Shown piece by piece: positions 1 through 8,852 of a DNA stretch of 37,485 nt; positions within the stretch are counted from its first letter, which is position 1; each line of letters starts with the position of its first letter. The translations under genes were made by a program, and so were the position numbers. Under the pieces are notes generated by a model, which worked only from the letters and a program-made list of their open reading frames with translations, had not been told where the DNA came from and did not search any database. This DNA comes from Oceanospirillales bacterium (GTDB lineage: Bacteria > Pseudomonadota > Gammaproteobacteria > Pseudomonadales > Balneatricaceae), in contig REDB01000146.1 of assembly GCA_007693685.1 (NCBI GenBank), positions 1-37,485 of the forward strand, written 5' to 3'.

Positions 1-21
1 ATTCGGAGCTCAGAACGATTC

Positions 22-1065
22 ATGTTATCGACACGAGAGTTGGCTGATCGTATTTTAGTGCAGGAGCATTTTGCTCAAGAACATTTACCAGGCGCGTTAA
101 CGAATCAGCAACAAGCTGCGTTAACTGAAGAGATACTCGATCTCATCAAACAAAAAGACGCCTGTCTTGTTGCACACTATTACACTGACCCGGTTATTCA
201 GGCCTTGGCTGAGAAAAGCGGTGGTTGTGTTGCTGATTCGTTAGAGATGGCACGTTTCGGTAGCCAGCATCCCGCATCGACTTTGTTAGTCGCGGGTGTT
301 CGCTTTATGGGAGAAACGGCAAAGATACTCAGCCCTGAAAAACGTATTTTGATGCCAACGCTAGAAGCAACCTGCTCTTTGGATTTAGGCTGTCCTATCG
401 ATGAATTCTCTGCTTTCTGTGATCAGCATCCAGACCATGAGGTCGTCGTCTATGCGAATACCTCGGCAGCAGTCAAAGCTAGAGCAGATTGGGTAGTAAC
501 CTCTAGTATTGCTTTGAAGGTCGTCGAGCATCTGCATGACCAAGGCAAGAAAATTATTTGGGCGCCAGATAAGCATTTAGGCGACTATGTTCGCCAGAAA
601 ACTGGTGCTGAGATGCTGCTTTGGGACGGTGCTTGTATCGTGCACGAAGAGTTTAAAGCTAAGGGGCTGATGGATCTCAAGAAAGTGTATCCAGAAGCAG
701 CAATTCTGGTTCATCCTGAGTCTCCAGAAGCGGTAGTAGACTTAGCCGATGTTGTGGGCTCTACCAGTCAATTGATCAATGCTGCGGCAACCTTGCCCAA
801 TCCGATGTTCATTGTTGCAACGGATAGAGGCATTTTTTATAAAATGCAGCAAGCCGCTCCAAACAAAGTGTTAATAGAAGCGCCGACGGGTGGAACAGGT
901 GCTACCTGCCGTAGCTGTGCTCATTGTCCCTGGATGGCGATGAATGGTTTAGAAAACCTACGTGATGTCTTGATCAATCATGATCAAGAAATTTTTGTAT
1001 CTGAGCACTTAATCGAGCGTGCTAGAAAACCTTTACAGCGGATGTTGGATTTTCCACTCAAATAA
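22..1065 (+). CDS. nadA: Quinolinate synthase NadA
   Basis: Condenses iminoaspartate with dihydroxyacetone phosphate to quinolinate, the second step of de novo NAD synthesis, using a [4Fe-4S] cluster in the cytoplasm. The 347-residue length equals that of E. coli NadA and similarity runs end to end. The three cluster ligands known in E. coli (C113, C200, C297) fall at C118, C205 and C302 here with a constant offset of five; C302 is the last Cys of a CRSCAHCPW motif. The ATG is preceded by GGAGC about 12 bases upstream, at the edge of the window, so the promoter is not visible. The gene ends just before a perfect inverted repeat and converges on bepA, an order also found in Pseudomonas. Confidence 0.97.
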   Translation: MLSTRELADRILVQEHFAQEHLPGALTNQQQAALTEEILDLIKQKDACLVAHYYTDPVIQALAEKSGGCVADSLEMARFGSQHPASTLLVAGVRFMGETAKILSPEKRILMPTLEATCSLDLGCPIDEFSAFCDQHPDHEVVVYANTSAAVKARADWVVTSSIALKVVEHLHDQGKKIIWAPDKHLGDYVRQKTGAEMLLWDGACIVHEEFKAKGLMDLKKVYPEAAILVHPESPEAVVDLADVVGSTSQLINAAATLPNPMFIVATDRGIFYKMQQAAPNKVLIEAPTGGTGATCRSCAHCPWMAMNGLENLRDVLINHDQEIFVSEHLIERARKPLQRMLDFPLK

Positions 1066-1072
1066 TAGCGAT

Positions 1073-1105
1073 ACAAACTAGCTATTTAGAGAATAGCTAG
1101 TTTGT
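1073..1105. terminator. Bidirectional terminator between nadA and bepA
   Basis: A perfect 14-bp inverted repeat (arms 1073-1086 and 1092-1105, starting ACAAACTAGC) encloses a 5-base loop. It lies between the stops of two convergent genes. The stem is AT-rich and T runs on either side are short, so it may act as an mRNA 3' stabiliser as well as a terminator. Confidence 0.6.
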
Positions 1106-1127
1106 AAATCAACATGATATATCTGCT

Positions 1128-2570
1128 TTAGAAATCTTCTTTCAGTTGGCGGCGGATCTCGATCGTTTCTGCTTCCAGCTGTTCCAGTCTAGCAAGATCG
1201 GCTGGTTGTAGATTACGTTCACGTTTTGCAAAGGTGACTTGTTGCATAGCGCTATCGATATTGCCAGTGAGTAAAAAGTACTCAATTCTAGCTTCGTGAA
1301 CTCCGGTAATATTACCTGCCAAACCCTCGGCTTCTGCTAACTGATACCAGCTGTCCACATCGGTTGGAAAGCTTTGCAAAATGCTTCGGTAAACAGGCAC
1401 TGCAAGGGCAGGTTGACCTGATTGATACAACACTGCTGCATGAACTTTCATCACTGGATAGCTTCCAGGATAAAGTGACATCATGCGTTCAGATTTCTGC
1501 TGTGCAGCTGTGAAATTTCGTTCAGCAAGTAATAGTTCAATTTCAGATAACTGTACATAGAGATGCTGACGCCAGTTGTTGGGTAGTTGATCTAGTGCAT
1601 TTCTAGCCAGGCTCAACTCATTGGTTCGCATTGCAGATAATAAAACTCCATAATGTCCTTTCGCAGAGTTATTATCACGGCTTTCCGCTAAAAATCTTTG
1701 TAACGATTCACCCGGTTGGCTGCTTAAGTGCACCTCCATGCGTGTTTTGATAAGATCAAAATCTATCGAGGCTGGTCTAGGTGTAACTGTTGGTAAGGCT
1801 TCTGCTCTATTTAGAGAGTCAGCAATACGAGATTCGGTAACAGGGTGGGTCAGTAAAAACTCTGGTGGCCGTTGACCATAGAAACGATAGCTACGTTGAA
1901 GCCTAGAAAACATCTGCGGCATCGCACGAGGGTCGCGATTGGCTGCAACTAAGGTTTGCATGCCAATTCGGTCGGCTTCTTCTTCATTGCGTCGACTAAA
2001 ATTAAGTTGAGCTTGCGCTTGAGCACCTATGGTGCCCGTCAGTGCAGCTGCACCACCTTCAGGGCTGGCTGACGCGATTAAAATACTGGCCAATACACCC
2101 GCTAACACCATAGGGCGATTACGGCGCTCTTCTTCTATACGCTGTGCATAGTGACGTTGACTCAAGTGAGCAATCTCATGAGCCAGCACTGACGCCAATT
2201 CGTCTTCAGATCCTGCTGCTATAATCAGTCCACTATGAACGCCAATAATACCTCCAGGTACCGCAAAAGCATTAAAAGTGGGATTGTCGACCACAATAAG
2301 TTCTAAGCGTCGATCTGATAGCTCGCTGTGAGGAACAAGATCCCAAAGTAGCTCATCAATATAGTGGAAAGTGAGGGGATCATTTAACAAAGGTGCTCTT
2401 CCACGCAAGATTCTCGCCCAGTTTCGGCCTAATCTATATTCCGTTGAAGCAGACGCAGAAAGTGAAGGGTTTGCCAGTGTTGGCAAGTTAGTGGAAGCTT
2501 GACTGGGTTGCGCAATAGCTAGCCCGATTGTCGGAATACTAATCAGAAGCCCCAAAAGGAAATTTTTCAA
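1128..2570 (-). CDS. bepA: Periplasmic M48 metalloprotease, BepA (YfgC) type, with TPR tail
   Basis: BepA-family proteins work in the periplasm on outer-membrane assembly, degrading stalled LptD or BamA clients and acting as a chaperone. The zinc site is complete: HEIAH (H131, H135), E198 in an EEEADRIG segment, and H242 in HPVTESR. The C-terminal half (about 280-480) is helical and TPR-like, as in E. coli BepA (487 residues). No ATG is available: an in-frame TAA lies just upstream of the first TTG (2594). I chose the TTG at 2570 because AGG lies 9 bases before it and it gives a clean signal peptide (MKNFLLGLL...AIA). The longer start would give 488 residues. It converges on nadA and diverges from tusA. 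Confidence 0.88.
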   Translation of the reverse strand: MKNFLLGLLISIPTIGLAIAQPSQASTNLPTLANPSLSASASTEYRLGRNWARILRGRAPLLNDPLTFHYIDELLWDLVPHSELSDRRLELIVVDNPTFNAFAVPGGIIGVHSGLIIAAGSEDELASVLAHEIAHLSQRHYAQRIEEERRNRPMVLAGVLASILIASASPEGGAAALTGTIGAQAQAQLNFSRRNEEEADRIGMQTLVAANRDPRAMPQMFSRLQRSYRFYGQRPPEFLLTHPVTESRIADSLNRAEALPTVTPRPASIDFDLIKTRMEVHLSSQPGESLQRFLAESRDNNSAKGHYGVLLSAMRTNELSLARNALDQLPNNWRQHLYVQLSEIELLLAERNFTAAQQKSERMMSLYPGSYPVMKVHAAVLYQSGQPALAVPVYRSILQSFPTDVDSWYQLAEAEGLAGNITGVHEARIEYFLLTGNIDSAMQQVTFAKRERNLQPADLARLEQLEAETIEIRRQLKEDF

Positions 2571-2702
2571 ATCTTGCAGCCTATAGTTGATCAAAGTTTA
2601 GTTGTAATAGCCTGTTCAGCACTTTAATCTAAGCAGATTATTGTCGTCTAGTACGCTAATCATCATCAGTTAACTCACAGTGCTTTTATTTTTGAGGTAT
2701 TT

Positions 2703-2942
2703 ATGTCTAGTTTACCAGAGCCAGATCAATTCTTAGATGCATCCGGATTGAACTGTCCTCTACCTTTATTAAAAGCTAAACAAGCATTAAATCGCATGCA
2801 GCCGAGTCAATTGTTGAAAGTGATTGCAACAGATGCCGGCTCAGTCCGCGATTTCAAAGCTTTTACTGATCAGTCAGACCATAGTTTATTAGAGTCGTTC
2901 ACCGAAGACGATCGCTACATCTATCTTATACGTCGCGGTTAA
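2703..2942 (+). CDS. tusA: TusA/SirA-family sulfur carrier protein
   Basis: A 79-residue protein of the TusA (UPF0033) fold. These proteins carry persulfide sulfur, for example for tRNA 2-thiouridine or molybdenum cofactor delivery. The diagnostic CPxP motif is C18-P-L-P, in a GLNCPLPLLKAKQAL segment, with the usual two-layer fold length. The start has GAGG 6 bases upstream. It lies between bepA and perM, where Pseudomonas has the same kind of gene; that homologue is the likelier functional match than E. coli TusA itself. It is probably cotranscribed with perM, 25 bases downstream. Confidence 0.88.
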   Translation: MSSLPEPDQFLDASGLNCPLPLLKAKQALNRMQPSQLLKVIATDAGSVRDFKAFTDQSDHSLLESFTEDDRYIYLIRRG

Positions 2943-2967
2943 CATTTTTATATAGGTTTGGGGCTTC

Positions 2968-4062
2968 ATGTTTAAAATAATTAGCAAATGGATTCATCGC
3001 TATTTTTCTGACGAAGAAGCATTGTTGCTCTTTGTGCTACTTGCTGTGTCATTAATTATTATTCTTACGGTGGGTAAATCTTTAGCACCGGTATTCTTCA
3101 GTATTATCTTGGCATTTTTAATGCAAGGTGCCGTTCAGCGATGCTCTAAATATATGCCTCATAAGGTTGCTGTGTTGCTTGTTTTTAGCAGCTTTATGGC
3201 AGCTTTTTTAGCTTTTATGTTGCTCGTGCTTCCTCAAGTCTGGCGACAATTACTTACATTACTGAATGAAGCGCCGCGTATCGTGACGGAAATTCAGAAA
3301 TCACTACTATTTTTGCCTGAGCGCTATCCTGAATTGGTCACTGAAGAACAGATTCGACAGTTAAGTTCTGTTGCGGCTGCAGAGATCGGTCGAGCTTGGC
3401 AATGGGCATTAACTTTCTCGCTGCACTCTATTACTAATATTGTAGCCTTGCTGATTTATCTCATTTTGGTGCCTATTCTGGTCTTCTTTTTTATGAAGGA
3501 TGGTAACTATTTGGCTGGAAGTTTAACCACCTATTTACCAGAAAAGCGCGATTTGATGCGCCGCGTATGGACAGAGATGGATGCACAAATTGCCAACTAT
3601 ATTCGTGGTAAAGTGATTGAAATACTAATCGTGGGCGCAGTGTCTTATGTCGTCTTCGTGTTCTTCGGCCTAAACTACGCGGCGTTATTAGCTGTGATGG
3701 TCGGTTTGTCGGTGGTTATTCCCTATATTGGTGCTGCTGTGGTGACCTTACCGGTTGCGGGTGTGGCGTTTTTCCAATGGGGGTGGGGAAGTGAGTTTCT
3801 GACTCTAATGATCGCTTACTTCGTGATTCAAGCACTTGATGGAAACGTGTTAGTACCTATTCTTTTCTCTGAGGCGGTTAATCTACACCCTGTATCGATA
3901 ATCGTCGCTGTGTTGTTATTTGGAAGTATGTGGGGAGTATTAGGGGTGTTTTTTGCCATACCCCTCGCTACTCTGGTTAAATCGATTGTTAATGCATGGC
4001 CAGCTGCACTGGAACAGGTGGCTGAAGAATCTCATGGACCTCCAGAAGAGCATGAGTCGTAA
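2968..4062 (+). CDS. perM: PerM/AI-2E family membrane transporter
   Basis: A 364-residue inner-membrane protein of the AI-2E transporter superfamily (PF01594). The architecture is typical: N-terminal hydrophobic segments near 20-95, a soluble region around 95-145 rich in charged residues, then further hydrophobic segments. The conserved patterns PYIGA and a GS-MWGVLGVFFAIPLA stretch near residues 315-335 are visible. Substrates of the PerM branch are unresolved; members have been linked to export of small molecules or to Na+/H+ exchange, so the function is family-level only. The C-terminus is acidic and His-containing (EEHES). It follows tusA closely and converges on bcp. Confidence 0.88.
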   Translation: MFKIISKWIHRYFSDEEALLLFVLLAVSLIIILTVGKSLAPVFFSIILAFLMQGAVQRCSKYMPHKVAVLLVFSSFMAAFLAFMLLVLPQVWRQLLTLLNEAPRIVTEIQKSLLFLPERYPELVTEEQIRQLSSVAAAEIGRAWQWALTFSLHSITNIVALLIYLILVPILVFFFMKDGNYLAGSLTTYLPEKRDLMRRVWTEMDAQIANYIRGKVIEILIVGAVSYVVFVFFGLNYAALLAVMVGLSVVIPYIGAAVVTLPVAGVAFFQWGWGSEFLTLMIAYFVIQALDGNVLVPILFSEAVNLHPVSIIVAVLLFGSMWGVLGVFFAIPLATLVKSIVNAWPAALEQVAEESHGPPEEHES

Positions 4063-4098
4063 TAGACTCTGTTCTTCTGAAGAAAGTAATCATGATTC

Positions 4099-4566
4099 TT
4101 ACAGTTGCTTAACACTTTCAAGAACCGCTTCTGCATGACCTTTAACTTTCACTGACCGCCACTCTTTGCGAAGAACACCTTCTTTGTCGATCAAAAAGGT
4201 ACTGCGATCGATGCCTAAATATTCTTTACCATAGAGTTTTTTGAGTTTAATAACGTCAAATAACTTGCATAGCTCCTCTTCAGGATCGCTGATAAGTTGG
4301 AAAGGAAAAGATTGTTTAGTGCGAAAGTTTTCATGGCTACGAAGGCTGTCGCGTGAAACACCAAAAATTTCGGTATCTAAGGCTTGAAACTCAGCATAGA
4401 GATCTCGAAAGTCTTGGCCTTCCGTGGTGCAACCAGGTGTGCTGTCTTTAGGATAAAAGTAGATGACCACATTGCGACCTTTTAACTCACTCAAGCTTAC
4501 TTGCACATCACTGGTAGCTGAGGCCTTAAAATCAGTGATGGGTTGGTCGATTATTGGCGTTTGCAT
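4099..4566 (-). CDS. bcp: Peroxiredoxin Bcp (PrxQ), lacking the usual resolving cysteine
   Basis: Thiol peroxidase that reduces hydrogen peroxide and organic hydroperoxides in the cytoplasm. Its 155 residues contain the peroxidatic centre YPKDSTPGCTTEG with C46. E. coli Bcp has a resolving Cys five residues later (C50 after C45); here that position is Q51. The only other Cys, C100, aligns with the non-essential E. coli C99. It is therefore likely to act as a 1-Cys enzyme or to use an external thiol. I believe Pseudomonas homologues share this feature. The start has TAGGAG 6-7 bases upstream. It is divergent from dapA; a gcvR gene, expected between them in Pseudomonas, is absent. Confidence 0.95.
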   Translation of the reverse strand: MQTPIIDQPITDFKASATSDVQVSLSELKGRNVVIYFYPKDSTPGCTTEGQDFRDLYAEFQALDTEIFGVSRDSLRSHENFRTKQSFPFQLISDPEEELCKLFDVIKLKKLYGKEYLGIDRSTFLIDKEGVLRKEWRSVKVKGHAEAVLESVKQL

Positions 4567-4634
4567 TATTAGCTCCTAAAAAAGTCTATTGAAAAACGTA
4601 TCTACCACTACGCTAAAGGGGGGTACTTCGTTTA

Positions 4635-4650
4635 GAATGTTGGCACATTC
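4635..4650. promoter_or_regulatory. Inverted repeat in the bcp-dapA divergent region
   Basis: GAATGT-TGGC-ACATTC is a perfect 6-bp inverted repeat 69 bases upstream of the bcp start and about 100 bases upstream of dapA. It resembles an operator but matches no regulator site I can name. The rest of this 186-base gap shows no convincing -35/-10 pair. Confidence 0.3.
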
Positions 4651-4752
4651 GAATACGATAACGATAGCAGAAGTGGTTCAGTAGGTTAACCTTGCTTTTT
4701 ACAGTTGCGGTGTTGAGTATCGCGGCATCGCCTGAATAATATGGAGAACACA

Positions 4753-5628
4753 ATGATTTGCGGCAGTTTGGTAGCGTTGGTCACCCCTATGACCCTAAAT
4801 GGAGATATCGACTGGGAGGCGTTGAAGCGTTTAGTTGAATTCCATGTCGAAAAGGGGACTGCCTCCATTGTTGCCGTGGGTACAACAGGTGAGTCAGCAA
4901 CCTTAGATTGTGATGAGCACACTGAAGCTATTCGCTTTGTGGTAGATCAAGTGAATGGTCGCATTCCTGTTATCGCTGGAACCGGTGCAAACTCAACACG
5001 TGAGGCGATTGAGTTAACTCGCGCTGCCAAATCTGTCGGTGCTGATGCCAGTCTTCTAGTGACGCCTTATTACAACAAGCCAACCCAAGAAGGTTTGTAC
5101 CAGCATTATTGTAAAATTGCTGAAGCTGTAGATATCCCTCAAATCCTTTATAATGTACCTGGTCGAACTGCATGCGATATGTTGCCAGAAACTGTTCTAA
5201 GATTGATGTCAGTTTCGAATATCGTAGGTATTAAGGAAGCAACAGGTAATCTAGAACGCGCTCGTCAATTAATTGAAGCTACGCCAGATGACTTTGCGGT
5301 TTACTCCGGAGATGATGCTACGGCAATTGAGCTGATATTATTAGGTGGCCAGGGTAATATCTCTGTAACCGCTAACGTCGCTCCAGCCGAAATGGCTGAG
5401 CTGTGCCGCCTAGGTTTGGCAGGAGAAGCAGATGCAGCGCGAGCCTTACAGCAGCGCTTAATGCCTTTGCACACGACGCTGTTTGTTGAAGCTAATCCGA
5501 TACCGGTAAAATGGGCGTTAGCAGAAATGGGCTTGATGCAACAGGGTATTCGTTTGCCATTAACACAACTTTCTTCACAATATCATGACCTTGTCCGTCA
5601 GGCTCTTAAAGACAGTGGAATTGCATGA
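4753..5628 (+). CDS. dapA: 4-hydroxy-tetrahydrodipicolinate synthase DapA
   Basis: Condenses pyruvate with aspartate semialdehyde, the first committed step to diaminopimelate and lysine. I start it at the second ATG (4753) rather than 4741. GGAG (4743-4746) then sits 6 bases upstream, and the N-terminus [12 protein letters not shown] matches other DapA proteins. With this start the catalytic residues fall at exactly the E. coli numbers: T44, Y133, R138 and Schiff-base K161 (GIKEATG). Length is 291 residues. The TGA stop precedes the chosen bamC start by 14 bases, so the two are surely cotranscribed, as in many gammaproteobacteria. Confidence 0.97.
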   Translation: MICGSLVALVTPMTLNGDIDWEALKRLVEFHVEKGTASIVAVGTTGESATLDCDEHTEAIRFVVDQVNGRIPVIAGTGANSTREAIELTRAAKSVGADASLLVTPYYNKPTQEGLYQHYCKIAEAVDIPQILYNVPGRTACDMLPETVLRLMSVSNIVGIKEATGNLERARQLIEATPDDFAVYSGDDATAIELILLGGQGNISVTANVAPAEMAELCRLGLAGEADAARALQQRLMPLHTTLFVEANPIPVKWALAEMGLMQQGIRLPLTQLSSQYHDLVRQALKDSGIA

Positions 5629-5642
5629 TTACAGGTGCTCAT

Positions 5643-7037
5643 ATGAACAGGATCCCTTTACTAGTGCCAACCCTTGTGGTGTTGGTCTTGTCTATCACAG
5701 GTTGTGGCTCGATTAAAAATCCTGTTTATGGAGAACATGGTTTAATTCGTGACCGTAGTCAGGATTATGAACTGGCTGAATCAGGTCAGCGTTTGGTGAT
5801 TCCTGAAAATATTCAAGCTCGCGAAACGCGCGATCTACTGGTGGTACCTCAGGTAGAGATGACGGCTAGTCGTTCAACAGGGCGTTTTCAAGTTCCTAGA
5901 CCTGAATTCTTTTATGCAGATCCGACTTCTGATTCCGTTAACCTAGCAAGGCTTGAGGGTGAGCGAATTATCTTTGTTGATGAACCCATCGCGGATGTAT
6001 GGAACAAAACACTCGATTTTTGGAGTTATCATAACGTCCGTATCGCACGAACTGATCCACGTCAGGGCATTATAGAAACCGATTGGATTCGCACCGATGG
6101 CCGCGAATATGGTTTTGTTGATCGTTGGATTAAACGCTTAACCCTAACCCCTATGGATGGTCCTACGGACAATAAACTACAAGTTTTGGTTAGACCTGAT
6201 CCTGACAACTACGATAGAACCTCTATTCGTATGCGTCACGTGCAGTTTGCTGCAGGAAATCAGCCGGAACAAGTTGAGTGGGATGGCTTCCAGAACGATA
6301 TCGCTTATCAAAGTGATATGATGTTTGAACTACTTAGATACCTAAGCCGTTCAACTGCACCGACTACAGCTAATACACTTTTGGCGATGCAGCAGCAAGG
6401 TCAAGCCAGCCAGCTTGGTCGTGACGCTCGTGGAAATCCAGCACTCAGAATCAATACATCTCCGGATAGAGCTTGGGATATGGTAGCACAGGCTATCGTT
6501 GATGCTGATTTAGATTTAGGCTCACAAGATCAAGGTTTAGGTAAGTTTTACATGACTTACACTACCACCACGCCTTTTGATGACACTCGTAAGATGGGCT
6601 TTTTTGAATGGTTACACTCTGACCGTGGTGAGATTAAGTTGGATACCGGCTTTATCACATCAGCGCTCGGTTTTGGTGACTCTTCTGAACAAGATGCAAT
6701 CTCTTATTCCTCCAGAGGTGTAAGAACATCTGCTGAGCTAGCGGGTGATGAAGATATTGCCAATGATCTTAATGATCCCAATAACCCAGCTAATCAGCCT
6801 GGCTACAAAATCTGGTTAGGTGGACGAGTTATCTTTGTATTTGGCGGAGGTCGTACAGGTGTTCTGAATGCGGCCACAGGTCAATATGAACATGTCGGTC
6901 GTTATCAAGTCGTATTGAACCGCACTCGAACAGGCGTGATCGTGACAGTACTAACTGATGAAGAGATTGAGGCGCCCGCTGTGGTTGCTGAAGAGATTCT
7001 TTGGCAGATAAGAGATCGGTTACCTCAGGCTCTATAA
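5643..7037 (+). CDS. bamC: Outer-membrane assembly lipoprotein BamC
   Basis: Accessory lipoprotein of the BAM complex, which inserts beta-barrel proteins into the outer membrane. A lipoprotein signal is clear: MNRIPLL n-region, hydrophobic core and lipobox SITGC with lipidated C21. I prefer the ATG at 5643 (AGGTG 5 bases upstream) over 5625, which overlaps the dapA stop as ATGA but would put six polar residues before the signal. Two helix-grip-type domains follow (about 70-210 and 240-464). At 464 residues it is longer than E. coli BamC (about 344). The extra length includes a Gln-rich linker near residue 235-245 and an insert rich in Asp, Asn and Pro near 365-390. It sits directly downstream of dapA, the conserved location. 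Confidence 0.9.
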   Translation: MNRIPLLVPTLVVLVLSITGCGSIKNPVYGEHGLIRDRSQDYELAESGQRLVIPENIQARETRDLLVVPQVEMTASRSTGRFQVPRPEFFYADPTSDSVNLARLEGERIIFVDEPIADVWNKTLDFWSYHNVRIARTDPRQGIIETDWIRTDGREYGFVDRWIKRLTLTPMDGPTDNKLQVLVRPDPDNYDRTSIRMRHVQFAAGNQPEQVEWDGFQNDIAYQSDMMFELLRYLSRSTAPTTANTLLAMQQQGQASQLGRDARGNPALRINTSPDRAWDMVAQAIVDADLDLGSQDQGLGKFYMTYTTTTPFDDTRKMGFFEWLHSDRGEIKLDTGFITSALGFGDSSEQDAISYSSRGVRTSAELAGDEDIANDLNDPNNPANQPGYKIWLGGRVIFVFGGGRTGVLNAATGQYEHVGRYQVVLNRTRTGVIVTVLTDEEIEAPAVVAEEILWQIRDRLPQAL

Positions 7038-7088
7038 ATCCTTCATTGGAATGAGTATTAAGCCTCTTAATTTTGTTTAGATCATAAT

Positions 7089-7112
7089 AACGCCCAATTA
7101 CTGGGCGTTGTT
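7089..7112 (+). terminator. Rho-independent terminator after dapA-bamC
   Basis: An 8-bp stem AACGCCCA / TGGGCGTT (7089-7096, 7102-7109) with a 5-base loop is followed by GTTTATT. It lies 15 bases upstream of the purC start and overlaps its leader, so it may limit read-through into purC or act as an attenuator. Confidence 0.6.
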
Positions 7113-7126
7113 TATTGGAGAGATAA

Positions 7127-7840
7127 ATGGAAAAGCGTAACGAGCTTTATGCAGGTAAGGCTAAATCTGTTTTTACGACAGATGACCCGAATCGTATGGT
7201 CATGGTGTTTCGTGATGACACCTCTGCCTTCGATGGTAAGAAAGTTGAACAGCTTGACCGTAAAGGAATGGTCAACAACAAGTTTAATGCCTTCATTATG
7301 CAAAAGCTTGAAGCTGCGGGAATTCCAACACATTTTGAAGCGCTGTTATCTGACACTGAAAGTCTAGTTAAGTGCTTGAAGATGATGCCTATTGAATGTG
7401 TAGTGCGTAACTATGCTGCAGGTTCCTTGTGTCGCCGTTTAGGTGTTGAAGAGGGAATCACCTTGAACCCACCCACCTTTGAGATGTTTCTGAAAAATGA
7501 TGCATTGGGTGACCCTATGGTGAATGAGTCTCATATCGCCACCTTTGGTTGGGCTGATCCTGCTCATATTGAGACCGCTAAACAATTGACTTTCAAAACG
7601 AACGAAGTGCTGAAAAAACTCTTTGATGATGCTGGCTTATTACTAGTGGATTACAAACTGGAGTTTGGGCTTTATCAAGGACAAGTGGTACTGGGTGATG
7701 AATTCTCCCCTGATGGTTGCCGTTTATGGGACAAAGAAACGCGTAATAAAATGGATAAAGATCGCTTCCGCCAAGGTTTGGGTGGTGTCATTGAAGCCTA
7801 TGAAGAGGTAGGTCGTCGCTTAGGTATCGATTTCGGTTAA
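7127..7840 (+). CDS. purC: SAICAR synthetase PurC
   Basis: Phosphoribosylaminoimidazole-succinocarboxamide synthase joins aspartate to CAIR using ATP in purine synthesis. The 237 residues equal E. coli PurC in length. Family motifs are present: the N-terminal [13 protein letters not shown]-binding strand, VVRNYAAGS (92-100), VDYKLEFG (175-181) and DEFSPD (191-196). The ATG has GGAGAG 6-7 bases upstream. The gene sits just after a hairpin terminator and is followed at 44 bases by a dehydrogenase. purM and purN lie elsewhere in the window, so purine genes are scattered as usual in this group. Confidence 0.97.
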   Translation: MEKRNELYAGKAKSVFTTDDPNRMVMVFRDDTSAFDGKKVEQLDRKGMVNNKFNAFIMQKLEAAGIPTHFEALLSDTESLVKCLKMMPIECVVRNYAAGSLCRRLGVEEGITLNPPTFEMFLKNDALGDPMVNESHIATFGWADPAHIETAKQLTFKTNEVLKKLFDDAGLLLVDYKLEFGLYQGQVVLGDEFSPDGCRLWDKETRNKMDKDRFRQGLGGVIEAYEEVGRRLGIDFG

Positions 7841-7884
7841 GGTTTTAGCGGCTACTGCAGCAATTGTCAGTAAAGGGGTAAGCG

Positions 7885-8832
7885 ATGAAGTGTGTTTTTC
7901 TGGATACAACCAGCTTAGATGATTTAGATCTAACTGCGCTGGATGCGAAATTTGAACAGTTTGTTACTTATCCTTCTACTCAACCAGAACAAGTTGCTGA
8001 ACGTATTGCCGGCTTTGATGTGGTCATTACCAACAAGGTTGTCCTCAATGCTGAGGTTATCCTTCAAGCCACTGCTCTGAAGTTGATTTGTGTGGTTGCT
8101 ACGGGAGTCAATAATGTTGACTTAGATGCAGCGAAAAAAGCAAACATCAGCGTTTACAATTCTCAAGCCTACGGCATAGATTCAGTTGCTCAGCATGTAT
8201 TGATGCTGATGTTAGTGTTGCATACTAAGTTTGTTAACTATCAACAATCGCTAAAGCAGGGTGATTGGCAAAAAGCCTCTCAGTTTTGCCTGCTCGATTT
8301 TCCTATTCTTGAATTAAAAGGCCGTAGGCTCGGAATCATCGGCTATGGTGCCTTAGGGCAGCGAGTAGCTCAGTTAGCTCAAGCCTTTGGAATGGAAGTG
8401 TTGGTTGCTGCACGTGCCGGTACAGAGCCTTCAGAAGGTCGCTTAGCGCTTAAGGATCTTTTACCTCGTGTTGATGTACTGAGTATTCATTGTCCTTTAA
8501 CAGAGCAAACCAAAAACCTGATAGATAAGGATGCCTTGGCATTGATGCCCAAAGGTAGCTTTCTAGTTAACGCCGCGCGCGGTGGTATTGTTAACGAAGA
8601 GGACTTGGCTGCTGCTTTGCGCAATGGACATCTTTCAGGTGCTGCCACCGATGTCTTAACTCAAGAGCCGCCTAGGGATGGAAATATCTTATTGGATGAG
8701 TCTATCCCCAATTTAATTGTTACGCCTCACAATGCTTGGGGGTCTCGCCAAGCACGTCAAACGATTATCAGACAGACCATCGAAAATATTGACGCCTGGC
8801 AACAGGGCGTTGATCTTCGCAAAATTGTCTAA
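7885..8832 (+). CDS. D-2-hydroxyacid dehydrogenase (glycerate dehydrogenase / hydroxypyruvate reductase-like)
   Basis: NAD(P)-dependent oxidoreductase of the D-isomer-specific 2-hydroxyacid dehydrogenase family. The Rossmann motif is G153-Y-G155-A-L-G158. Catalytic residues are R232 (NAARGGIVNE), E261 (TQEPP) and H282 (TPHNAWGS). The ATATGVNNVDLD-type and YGIDSVAQHV segments around 72-105 resemble glycerate dehydrogenases, so glyoxylate or hydroxypyruvate is a likely substrate, but the specificity cannot be fixed from sequence. Its 315 residues are standard. GGGGTAAGCG provides the ribosome site. It follows purC and is convergent with rluA. Confidence 0.88.
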   Translation: MKCVFLDTTSLDDLDLTALDAKFEQFVTYPSTQPEQVAERIAGFDVVITNKVVLNAEVILQATALKLICVVATGVNNVDLDAAKKANISVYNSQAYGIDSVAQHVLMLMLVLHTKFVNYQQSLKQGDWQKASQFCLLDFPILELKGRRLGIIGYGALGQRVAQLAQAFGMEVLVAARAGTEPSEGRLALKDLLPRVDVLSIHCPLTEQTKNLIDKDALALMPKGSFLVNAARGGIVNEEDLAAALRNGHLSGAATDVLTQEPPRDGNILLDESIPNLIVTPHNAWGSRQARQTIIRQTIENIDAWQQGVDLRKIV

Positions 8833-8852
8833 AGACCAAAGCAAATGATCGT

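Noticed and set aside
4072..4084. TTCTT-CTG-AAGAA as a terminator between perM and bcp
   Set aside because: A 5-bp all-AT-rich stem without a T run is too weak to call.
4641..4656. Sigma-54 promoter (TGGCAC-N5-TTGC) before dapA
   Set aside because: TGGCAC is present but the -12 element reads AATAC, without the required GC.
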